Of a DNA stretch of 38,921 nt, positions 1-7,612 are shown piece after piece (the first letter of the stretch is position 1; each line of letters begins with the position of its first letter). The notes under the pieces are model-generated. The model saw only the letters and a program-made list of their open reading frames with translations, did not search any database and was not told where the DNA came from. Origin of the DNA: Hyphomicrobiaceae bacterium. GTDB lineage: Bacteria > Pseudomonadota > Alphaproteobacteria > Rhizobiales > Hyphomicrobiaceae. The position numbers and the translations under genes are program-made. The DNA lies in contig JAKFWF010000054.1 of NCBI GenBank assembly GCA_021730785.1, forward strand, positions 1 through 38,921. Direction: 5' to 3'.

Positions 1-300
1 CAAAAGGCGACCTGAGCAAGTGCAGGACGGTGCAACCGTCCGTGAGTGCTGCGCCGCGAAAGCGGACATGGCAGGAGGGCGGATAAATGCATCGGGAGGT
101 CCGGGACGGCACGTCGTCAATTCAGACCAGAGCGGACTTGCCGTTCACTTTTGATCGTGATGCGCTAGCGGATGTTGTGGCAAGAAGGGATCGGCCTGCG
201 CGCCGACAGCACGACAGTTGACCGCATTTGGCTGGGAGCGCGGTAGATTGCCCTCATCCCTTGGCGGTGGCACGTCTCCGGTAGGACAAGAGAGACAAGA
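1..300. other. Left edge, no gene recognised
   Basis: No convincing coding region is visible. Two frames are open from the edge but close within about 150 bases and match nothing I know. A small perfect hairpin lies at 25-41 (7-bp stem GGACGGT/ACCGTCC, loop GCA); it could be structural or the terminator-like end of a gene outside the window, but no T-run follows it. The bases just before 301 are purine-rich and may carry the ribosome binding site of the next gene. Confidence 0.4.
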
Positions 301-708
301 ATGTCGATCACTAAGTACGAGATGCCGGAAGACCTCGCGGCGACGGCCTACTGCCTCTTCCCGCAAGACCTGGAGGATCACCCGCTCGTCCTGTTCCACG
401 CCACGCCCATGAAGAACTTTGATGCGATCGATGCCGATGGCTTCAAGATCCCCAATCCCGGCGCGGTCGTCCCGGGTGCAGGATTGCCATCGGTATCGTT
501 CGCCAAGCGCAGCAGCGCATCCCTCACGCACGCGGTGACGAAGCGCCATACGTGTCCGGGCGACTACTGCGTCTTTGCCGTGCGGTATGAGAATCTAGAT
601 CGGCACGGCATCAAGGTCAACACGAGCGATATTCACGATTACACGCTCGAACCGCCGCCTGAGATCATCGGCTACTGCATCATCCCCTCGACATACGTGC
701 ATCGATAG
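301..708 (+). CDS. Small hypothetical protein, possibly ADP-ribosyltransferase-like fold
   Basis: A 135-residue soluble protein with no signal peptide or membrane segment. I do not recognise it with certainty. Residues about 30-45 (LVLFHATPMKNFDAI) resemble the first strand and helix of ADP-ribosyltransferase-fold proteins, which begin with a Tyr/Phe-His-x-Thr motif followed by a helix and a Gly-rich turn. A Ser-rich stretch follows (about 64-73), and near the C-terminus the segment PPPEIIGYCIIP places a Glu where such enzymes keep the catalytic one. This is only pattern similarity; KptA, DarT and toxin ARTs share the layout. It is on the plus strand, convergent with the large nuclease-like gene to its right, with about 310 noncoding bases between. 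A purine-rich stretch (AGAGAGACAAGA) precedes the ATG. Function unknown; that the gene is real is more certain than the fold. Confidence 0.6.
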   Translation: MSITKYEMPEDLAATAYCLFPQDLEDHPLVLFHATPMKNFDAIDADGFKIPNPGAVVPGAGLPSVSFAKRSSASLTHAVTKRHTCPGDYCVFAVRYENLDRHGIKVNTSDIHDYTLEPPPEIIGYCIIPSTYVHR

Positions 709-1018
709 GGTTTTAGGCGGTGATGCAGCTGACGGCCGTCAGAAAGCCCTTGAGCGCGGCGCGGCGTTTCGCCTTGGGCCGCAAAGGTAGGGGCTTTGCC
801 CGTCGATGACGACGGCCGCGCTCCGGATCGCCGGTGCTTGTACAGCCCTTCTGCAGCACGCGTGTCAGGGCATCGAACCGGCAGCAGGCCAAACGCCAAG
901 CGCGTCATCCAGGCGAATTTCCCAACGTCGATGTGATCGGTTCTTCCTGGCGCGCCGCGCACTCCCCGATCCGGCGTCGTCTATTGGACATCATCGACGA
1001 GTTCCAGGGGCGTTACGC
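709..1018. other. Intergenic stretch, nothing recognised
   Basis: About 310 bases between two convergent genes. Several frames are open on both strands, as expected at this GC content, but none has a recognisable motif or a good ribosome binding site. It may be old decayed coding DNA. I see no terminator with a clear T-run, insertion-sequence end or RNA gene. Confidence 0.35.
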
Positions 1019-3268
1019 TCACTCGGCATCGTTTGGCGGAGGGCCTTGGCCGATATAGATGACGCTGTACGGCTCGGTTGGGCGTGTAATGTCGAAGCCT
1101 ACAACGAGGCAGTCGCTAGTCTTGGCCATCTCCATCGTTTGCATGGCATGAGCGCGGACGCGTCGGTTGCGCTCCTCGCGATCTGCGCATCGATACCAGA
1201 CAAAGGCGAGAGCCTGCCGGCGCTGTGGCGGGCCGACGGCGAGCTGCGCGCTCCAACTCATGTTGGCGTCGCGTGACTGCGTCACCTTCGCGATCGAAGG
1301 CTTGATATTCTGCTCAATGACTTCTTGCTCCTCACTTCCCACGCTCAATAGTCGACCGGTCAGCTCCAACCAGTGGTCCGGCCGACGGGCTTCAAGGGCA
1401 GACAGAAGTCGATCGAACAGCGGAGAGCGTTTGGGTTTGGGCAGTTTACGGGGGCCATCATCGGATGCGCTCCGCCGGTAGTGCTGGTCGATGTCGCTTG
1501 ACAGGCCATAGATCATGAGATTGGTGCCGTCGAATTCGGTTTCCCCGATGTTGAAGCCGTTGCGGAGGTAGAACGCCAGCAGGTCGTACTCGTCCGCGAC
1601 ATAGGACGCGTTTGCCTCGAACGTACTGCGGCGATCGAGATAGTGAACGATCGTCGCCTGGTCCTTCAAAACCTCACACACGATATCGAGATCGCTGAGG
1701 CTCATTGTGGGGATCTGAATGGCGTCGGCATCGACGATTTCGGCCTCGACAAGCTCCGGCCAATGCGAAGACAACGCGCCGATGATGTTGAAGGTGATGT
1801 TTGTCCGAATGAAGCGATCGATACGCGAGGAGTCGATGGTCTCGACGTCCGTCGCCGTTTGAAAGGTGTAGTTGCGCCGGTCGCTTCGGAGCAGGTCCAT
1901 CAAGCGCTTGGACTGCACGGCGGGCTCGACCATGAGCTTTTCAATTTCACGTTGCAGACGGCGATCGGCGCCGCGCTTGGCCGCATCTGAGACTTTGCCC
2001 GACTTGGCCTCGAATAGCAGCGCGGTACGATCGATCAACACGACAAAATCATTCTCGTACCGCCTGCCATCGCTGGGATCAGTCCAGTGCAAGCCTCTTA
2101 GGATGCGCGCATTAGGAAATGACCGCTTCAACAGCGTTTCAATTTCGTCTTCCAGAACGACTGCGCGGGCATCTTCGTACTTCTTCAGCAGCACGGGATG
2201 ATCAGCCATAAGCAACTCGAACATTTCAAAGGTAAACGAGAGGCTGCTGGCGGGGCTTGGCCAGAAGGTGTTGCCGTCGGATAACAGAATGAATGGACGG
2301 TCCCAGACAGGATTTGCCAGATAGAAATGCTCTAACCGTCGGTCTTTCAAGTCTCCGAAGGCAAGCGACCACGCGCGGATCGCCTGGCTGACGGCCGCAG
2401 CGTCCGCGCCCTCTGGAACAGCCGCGACAATGTCGGATGGCGCCAAAGTGTAGACGGCTGGAAGAAATGCTTCTGCCTGCTCGACCAGATAGTGGCGCGT
2501 GTGTTCTGGTCTCACGATACTGGCGATTTCAGACAGGATCTCCTCTTGGCGGCTTGCATCCTGCGGGAACGCCGCGAAGTAGGCTTTGATGGCTTTGTTC
2601 GGCTTGTGGCACCGGAACACACGGTGCGCCAGACGACGATGATTGTTGAGGCGGTCCTCAACAAGCCGCAGCAAATTCTGCAACGTATCAAACAGCGACG
2701 TGGCCGTGACGCCGTGCTGCTCGGCAAAAGCGGTATCAATCCGCTTCAAGACCAAGCGCAGATAGCGATCGAGCTGATGCGGGTGGAACTCTCCTCGTAC
2801 GGCCTGGGTAATGCCGCGCATCTGATCAAGAAGCAATAGTCGGCGTGTGGCCTTCTCCTCAGTGCCGGGTGGCGGCGCCTTGGTGTCGCGGAACCGGAAA
2901 GCGTCAGCGTTCTTTTCGAGCAACTCGACGACGCGCTCCACCACGTCCGACACTCGACCGGGGTTTGATGCCGTCGGCAGCTGGTTCACGAGTGCGTGGG
3001 CTTGCAGCAGCTCCAGATGATGTTGCTGAGCGGCGGGCCAGTGTTGATCATTTGACGGCGTCGCCTGCGCCGCAAAGAAGCGCGAGCCAAATCGGGCGAG
3101 GATAGCGACGGCGTCATGCTCGCGAAGAATGCTTTGCAGTTCGTTCGTGGTCTCGTCGTAAACCGCGCTGGCCTTGGCCCCGATGTCGTTCAGCGCGGTG
3201 GTAATCTCCTCAGGCGATAGTCTTTCGGCAAGCGCCGGGATCACTACGAAATCATCATTGTCCGCCAT
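1019..3268 (-). CDS. Large protein with PD-(D/E)XK (NERD-like) nuclease core
   Basis: A 749-residue cytoplasmic protein (784 if the upstream ATG at 3373 is used; neither start has a good ribosome binding site, and I prefer 3268 because the first 35 residues of the longer form look unstructured). The clearest signal is a restriction-endonuclease-fold core around residues 398-425: an acidic residue at D407 in the segment YENDFVVLID, then 12 residues, then E420-A-K422 in LLFEAKSGK. This D-(X)n-ExK spacing in two adjacent strands is the catalytic pattern of PD-(D/E)XK and NERD nucleases. The long N-terminal half is helical, and the C-terminal third (about 560-749) is a separate mixed domain with no motif I know. 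The gene stands alone, convergent with the small gene at 301. Known relatives of this fold cut DNA in restriction, repair and phage defence; a defence role is inferred from the island setting. Confidence 0.8.
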   Translation of the reverse strand: MADNDDFVVIPALAERLSPEEITTALNDIGAKASAVYDETTNELQSILREHDAVAILARFGSRFFAAQATPSNDQHWPAAQQHHLELLQAHALVNQLPTASNPGRVSDVVERVVELLEKNADAFRFRDTKAPPPGTEEKATRRLLLLDQMRGITQAVRGEFHPHQLDRYLRLVLKRIDTAFAEQHGVTATSLFDTLQNLLRLVEDRLNNHRRLAHRVFRCHKPNKAIKAYFAAFPQDASRQEEILSEIASIVRPEHTRHYLVEQAEAFLPAVYTLAPSDIVAAVPEGADAAAVSQAIRAWSLAFGDLKDRRLEHFYLANPVWDRPFILLSDGNTFWPSPASSLSFTFEMFELLMADHPVLLKKYEDARAVVLEDEIETLLKRSFPNARILRGLHWTDPSDGRRYENDFVVLIDRTALLFEAKSGKVSDAAKRGADRRLQREIEKLMVEPAVQSKRLMDLLRSDRRNYTFQTATDVETIDSSRIDRFIRTNITFNIIGALSSHWPELVEAEIVDADAIQIPTMSLSDLDIVCEVLKDQATIVHYLDRRSTFEANASYVADEYDLLAFYLRNGFNIGETEFDGTNLMIYGLSSDIDQHYRRSASDDGPRKLPKPKRSPLFDRLLSALEARRPDHWLELTGRLLSVGSEEQEVIEQNIKPSIAKVTQSRDANMSWSAQLAVGPPQRRQALAFVWYRCADREERNRRVRAHAMQTMEMAKTSDCLVVGFDITRPTEPYSVIYIGQGPPPNDAE

Positions 3269-3643
3269 ATCGAGGCCGCGCGTTGCTGTTAATGGCGGTC
3301 GTGCCTGGAACGAATATTCTTGGCATAGATCGGTGTCTGCGAGCGGCCCTGCATTACGCTCTTCCACAATCATGTGGAGCCGTGAGACGATGACTTGCGT
3401 GGAAGCGAATCAACTAGACATTCTGAGGGACGACGCTGGCGGGCTTTCCGGCCCTGCCAGCCGCCTCTCCCGGCGGGTTCACCTCCACAAGCGGAACCGG
3501 TAAGCGTTCATTTCACGAGGCGCTGACCACATAGAACGAAATGGCTGCTATTGTGACGATGCTTCATTGCGCGGGGCAGCATCGTCTGCATCCTCTTCGG
3601 CAGCTTTCTCTGCACCTCGACCCTCCCGCCGACGGACCCCGCC
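3269..3643. other. Intergenic stretch between nuclease-like and CHAT genes
   Basis: About 375 bases between the start of the leftward nuclease-like gene and the end of the leftward CHAT gene. The right part (3600-3660) is a C-rich tract just past the CHAT stop. The left part should hold the promoter of the nuclease-like gene, but no clear -35/-10 pair stands out. Positions 3269-3373 are an open extension of the nuclease frame and could belong to that gene. Confidence 0.4.
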
Positions 3644-6193
3644 CTACCTCCCCACCCCACCCTCGCCTACCACCACGAACGGTGCCCAGACGGACGGGTG
3701 CCAGGCGGGCACCCAGCTGGCCGGGCGCGAGGTGTCGGCCATCACGGCGAGCATGGCGCGGCGCATCGCCTCGGCGCGGCCGATCGACTTGTCCTTGGCC
3801 AGCTCGGCCATGGCCGTGGTGATGAGCTGTACCGTCGCGGCGCTGTCGACTTCCCAGTGCGAGACGAGCAGCGCCCGCGCGCCGGCATAGAAGAACACGC
3901 GCGCGAGACCCGAGAGCGCCTCGGCCGCCTCGCCCTCACCAGCGCCGCCGGCTGTGTTGCAGGCCGACAGGATCACCCAATCGGCGTCGAGCTTGAGGCT
4001 CGCGATCTCGCTGCCCGAGAGATAGCCATCGTCCTTGTCGGTGGCCGTCTTCGGCGGCGTCAGGATGAGCCCCGGCTCGCTCGTGCCCTTGAGCTGGCCG
4101 GCCAGCGTGCCGTGCGTGGCGAAGTGCAAGATCCTGTATTTCGCCAGCTCGCCGGACGACGACAGCCGCTTCACCTCGGCCTCGGTCGCTCGCGCGCCGA
4201 TCCGCACATCCGCGACGCTGCCACCGACACTGCGGGCCACCTCGCACAGCTCATCGGCCGTCTCGGGTAGTGGCGTTTGCATCCGCAGATGATTGAGGTC
4301 TGCCGTGCGACCGGACACCGGCAGCGGTGCCAGAGACCGCGCGACGACACGGAGCGACGAAGTGCGCTGCTGTGGAGACTTGGCGCAACCGGTCTGGGCG
4401 CGCGCGATCTGCGCCTGCTGCTTGAAATAGGCCCCATTCTGCGGATGCGCCTGATCGCCGTCGAGCAGCGGGTTGCCGAAACCGATCATGGGATTTGGCG
4501 CGGCGCTCGGCTTGCCGGTGCGCCGAACGGCCTTCAGCGAGGCGACCGACGACAGCACGGTGATGGCGCGATCGCGCGCGAGCCACCGGACCGACTTCAG
4601 GTCGCCCGACTTGGGGGGCTCGGTGACAAGCACCTGGAACGGCAGCGTAGTGAGCGCGCCGGACGGCACGATGAGCAGGTGCTTGCCCTTGATGAGGTTG
4701 CCCGCCTCGCCGAGAAGGCTCTTGTAGAGTGCGTGCGCGCGTGCGGCGTCGAAGGGGAGTGCCTGCCCGCCCTTCGGCACCTGCCCGGGCGACAACTTCA
4801 ACAGATCGGCGCACCGTTTCGTGCCTTCTCCCTGCCAAGCAGTGGCGTCGAGCCCGCAGCGAAGCGACGCAACCTCGTGGTTCAGAGAAGCCGTGCCGAG
4901 ATTGGATCGCAACCAGCGCACGTCAAGTGACGATGAGGGAGAGAAGCTAAACAGAAAAAGATCTCCACCGTCACCCTCCAAGCGCTTCCGGTAAAAAAAT
5001 CTCAAAAGAATTTCGTCACTTTCAATATTCTGCTTTATATCATCTGCTGCTGATGTCTCGCGGCCGATCAGCGGATCGATCTCGTTCCCTTTCCACGCCG
5101 CATTGATCTTCCCGAACAACTGCAAGTCCCCCACTCCAAATCCTTTTTCTTGCCATGCTTGTTTCCAGCGAGGCTTGATGATATCCGCCGTGGGTGTAGC
5201 GTCTGAAATTGACAACGCCCTTGCTTCCATTGCTGATTTGTACTGAAGCGCACGGTCCTGCGATCTGCGCACGTTAACTTCGTCAGCAGAAGTACTTGCA
5301 ACGCTTCTTGCTGCAAACGCGCTCACTGCATAGGACGTATCGGCCCGTTCAATATGCTCCGCAATCGACAAGGCTTCACTTATTGTTTCTCTTGCCTGGC
5401 TGTCTGGAGCAGAAATTAGCGCATCGAGAAGATAGCCCGAAATAGTCTTGTAGTCTTCTGGAATGGCAACAAAGTACCAATTTGATGGATAGGTTTGCAA
5501 GACTATCGCGGCATGGGCTCGTCGTAGCTCAGCCAGCGCTCGCTTTGACTCCCCCAATTTCAGGAGATTTACACCTCTCCAGCCCGTTAGTCGCGGGTCT
5601 CTGATGCTGGGCACACCTCCCGTATACTTATCAACCAGGGCCTCGGCAGCGGCAAATGCGGCCTCGGCCTCCTGGTATCGGTTCAATTGAAAGAGCGTAC
5701 GCCCTGCGTAGGTGCGCTCTACAGATTCAAAGATCCCGAATGCGCGGCCTTTCGTGGTGTCCAATGCTTTTTCATGATGAGTGAAGGCCGACTTCCAATC
5801 GCCCGAGGCTGCAGCGATCCTCGCCCGTGCGTATTCAACAGAATGCCGACCAGAAAAATCATCGCTCGCCGTCAACGTTTCAGCTTGTTGAATTGCTGCT
5901 TTGGCTCCTCCGAGGTCGCCTGCAGCGGAAAGTGCAACGGCAATCTCAGACATTGCAGAGATTGCGGATGGGGAACTTGCACCATGCGACGCCACTAGTA
6001 GATCAAATTTATATTTTGAAGCTGCGATCAACGCGTTGGGCAGCTGGAGTATAGTCAATTCGTAAATCAGTTGATCTAGACGGCGGACGCGTTCATACAG
6101 CATCTGTTGTCTTCGAGCGTCGGCCGCTATTGTGGCGCACGCACACAACCCCACCGCGACTATCGACAAGGGGAATGATGATCGGATTGACAT
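3644..6193 (-). CDS. Exported TPR–CHAT (caspase-like) protein
   Basis: An 849-residue protein of the CHAT family (caspase HetF associated with TPRs). The catalytic dyad is visible: H694 in HFATHG and C745 in SACNTAGG, with the usual downstream segments (ARALLVSHWEVD and the C-terminal WAPFVVVGE). TPR-like helical repeats fill roughly residues 60-330. The N-terminus is a signal sequence, and L16-C17-A18-C19 approximates a lipobox, so the protein is probably exported and perhaps lipid-anchored. Base composition changes sharply near position 4940 (about residue 418): the TPR half is clearly richer in A+T than the CHAT half, which matches the surrounding GC-rich DNA. The gene may therefore be a recombinant of two lineages. 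CHAT proteases act as proximity-activated cysteine proteases; the substrate here is unknown. It stands alone between the nuclease-like gene and an insertion-sequence remnant. Confidence 0.9.
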   Translation of the reverse strand: MSIRSSFPLSIVAVGLCACATIAADARRQQMLYERVRRLDQLIYELTILQLPNALIAASKYKFDLLVASHGASSPSAISAMSEIAVALSAAGDLGGAKAAIQQAETLTASDDFSGRHSVEYARARIAAASGDWKSAFTHHEKALDTTKGRAFGIFESVERTYAGRTLFQLNRYQEAEAAFAAAEALVDKYTGGVPSIRDPRLTGWRGVNLLKLGESKRALAELRRAHAAIVLQTYPSNWYFVAIPEDYKTISGYLLDALISAPDSQARETISEALSIAEHIERADTSYAVSAFAARSVASTSADEVNVRRSQDRALQYKSAMEARALSISDATPTADIIKPRWKQAWQEKGFGVGDLQLFGKINAAWKGNEIDPLIGRETSAADDIKQNIESDEILLRFFYRKRLEGDGGDLFLFSFSPSSSLDVRWLRSNLGTASLNHEVASLRCGLDATAWQGEGTKRCADLLKLSPGQVPKGGQALPFDAARAHALYKSLLGEAGNLIKGKHLLIVPSGALTTLPFQVLVTEPPKSGDLKSVRWLARDRAITVLSSVASLKAVRRTGKPSAAPNPMIGFGNPLLDGDQAHPQNGAYFKQQAQIARAQTGCAKSPQQRTSSLRVVARSLAPLPVSGRTADLNHLRMQTPLPETADELCEVARSVGGSVADVRIGARATEAEVKRLSSSGELAKYRILHFATHGTLAGQLKGTSEPGLILTPPKTATDKDDGYLSGSEIASLKLDADWVILSACNTAGGAGEGEAAEALSGLARVFFYAGARALLVSHWEVDSAATVQLITTAMAELAKDKSIGRAEAMRRAMLAVMADTSRPASWVPAWHPSVWAPFVVVGEGGVGR

Positions 6194-6268
6194 GAGAGAG
6201 GGCCAATAGTTTGCTCGTCCTGCGAGTTCGTTTGTGTCAATTAGGCGAAAGACTTGAGCGACAGGGAG

Positions 6269-6465
6269 TGACCAGCCCCCACCGAGTGGTCCGGGTAGAA
6301 GTTTAGTTCAGGCCTAATCGGCGCACCAGAGGGAGCGCGGCTGGCGGAGCGCTTCCATCACTCGGATGCGGCAGCGCGGTGAGGCCGGTCACGAACAACT
6401 TGTGCGCCGGCGGCTTTTAGCCGAACACCGCGTGCGGCCGCACGGCATTGGAATGCTGGCGCCGG
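6269..6465 (-). mobile_element. Remnant of IS3-type insertion sequence (transposase C-terminus and end)
   Basis: Read leftward from about 6465, the strand encodes a degraded C-terminus of an IS3-type transposase: NAVRPHAVFG, then an in-frame stop (TAA at 6417-6419) where such proteins have Tyr, then KPPA and a Pro/Ala-rich tail ending at a stop at 6303-6305. The motif N-x-x-RPH-x-x-LGY-x-PPA is diagnostic of IS3-family integrase ends. Just beyond the stop, 6269-6294 begins TGACCAGCCCCCACCGAGTG, a plausible terminal inverted repeat because IS3-family ends lie directly after the transposase stop. No matching partner end or transposase core is seen further right, so only one end survives. The rest of the gap to 6749 has no recognisable gene. 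Confidence 0.75.
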
Positions 6466-6749
6466 CCGATTGCTTTTCTCTCCTCATATCCATCAAACAC
6501 CGACTGCGTCAGGATCTGGTCGGGACGCTTTCAGACTTCAGTAACCTATTGGGCGAAATGCCGTTTTTCGGCCGCGGACCAACCCTATTTCGAGCCCCTT
6601 GCGACTGGACTTGACGGCCCGTTCGAGCGGTAGTGTCGGCGAGCGCGGCGCCGATCGGCCGCGGGTTCCGCCTCGGGTGAACAATCCCGGGGCTTCAGGT
6701 GGTGCCGGCATCGCGATTGGCGCGATGCCCGAACCCTGGAGCCCACATC

Positions 6750-7097
6750 ATGACCTCGACGAGCCGCAAGTCTGCCGAACCAACCGCCGTGCCCGCGAAG
6801 CGCGCCACGCCGGCCGAGAAGCCGGTCGCCGCCAAGGGCGCGCGCCGCTCGAAAATTCCCGAGCGCACTGCCGAGCCCGCGAGCACGAGCAAGCAGCAGC
6901 AGTGCCTGGATCTCCTCGCCCGCCGCGATGGCGCGACCCTGTCGGAGCTGATCGCGGCGACCGACTGGCAGCCGCACAGCGTCCGCGGATTCCTGTCCGG
7001 CACCGTGAAGAAAAAGCTCGGCCTCACGCTCGTCTCGTCGCGCGACGACAGCGGCGCCCGGCGTTATGCGCTGGATCTCGCCGGACGGGGGCGTTAA
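6750..7097 (+). CDS. DUF3489 domain protein
   Basis: A 115-residue basic protein. The first 45 residues are Ala/Lys/Pro-rich and probably disordered. Residues about 48-112 match the DUF3489 pattern as I know it: a Gln-rich entry (KQQQCLDLLARRDGAT), a helix-turn-helix-like segment (LSELIAATDWQPHSVRGFL), the Gly-Thr-Val-Lys-Lys-Lys turn and a closing strand. It resembles a small winged-helix DNA-binding protein. It is the first gene of a set usually found as DUF3489, DUF2924 and serine recombinase in alphaproteobacterial mobile DNA; DUF2924 starts 38 bases downstream. The ATG at 6750 is chosen because the domain lies well inside it; an in-frame GTG further up would add only low-complexity residues. 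Confidence 0.88.
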   Translation: MTSTSRKSAEPTAVPAKRATPAEKPVAAKGARRSKIPERTAEPASTSKQQQCLDLLARRDGATLSELIAATDWQPHSVRGFLSGTVKKKLGLTLVSSRDDSGARRYALDLAGRGR

Positions 7098-7135
7098 TAC
7101 GCAAGCATAGCTCGACCCGTCAGGTTGACCTGGGC

Positions 7136-7612
7136 ATGGACCTCGATTCCGCGATCGCCGCACTCGCGACCGTGCCCTACAACGAGCTGCGGGAAGATTG
7201 GCAACGCCTCTATCGTTCCCATCCGCCGAGAAAGCTGAGCCGGGATCTGCTCGAGCTGGGCGTCGCCTGGAAGTTGCAGGAACGGGCGCTCGGCGGCCTC
7301 TCCGCAACGACCAGACGCCAGCTCGGCGAGTTGGCGCAGGCGATGGAGGCGAAGGCCGATCTGGCCAAGGCGCGCACCTTGAGCCTGAGGCCCGGCGCGC
7401 GCCTTATCCGCGAATGGAATGGCGAGACGCACGAGGTGGTGGTCGTCGAGGGCGGCTTCCTGTGGCGGGGCAAGACGTGGCGCTCGCTCTCTGTGATCGC
7501 GCGCGAGATGACCGGCACCCAATGGTCGGGCCCGCGTTTCTTCGGGATCGGCAGAGCGAAGGCCGCGCGCTCCACTGGCAACGATGATGCTGATGCGAGA
7601 GCCGATGACTAG
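7136..7612 (+). CDS. DUF2924 domain protein
   Basis: A 158-residue protein with the DUF2924 hallmarks: an N-terminal helical half (NELREDWQRLYRSHPPRKLS) and a C-terminal beta-rich half with LIREWNGETHEVVVVEGGF, then LWRGKTWRSLSVIA and the ending GTQWSGPRFFGI. The family's function is not established, but it is nearly always encoded directly upstream of a large serine recombinase in alphaproteobacteria. Here the last 29 bases overlap the start of the recombinase, which points to translational coupling. A role as DNA-binding accessory or directionality factor is an inference from context only. Confidence 0.9.
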   Translation: MDLDSAIAALATVPYNELREDWQRLYRSHPPRKLSRDLLELGVAWKLQERALGGLSATTRRQLGELAQAMEAKADLAKARTLSLRPGARLIREWNGETHEVVVVEGGFLWRGKTWRSLSVIAREMTGTQWSGPRFFGIGRAKAARSTGNDDADARADD

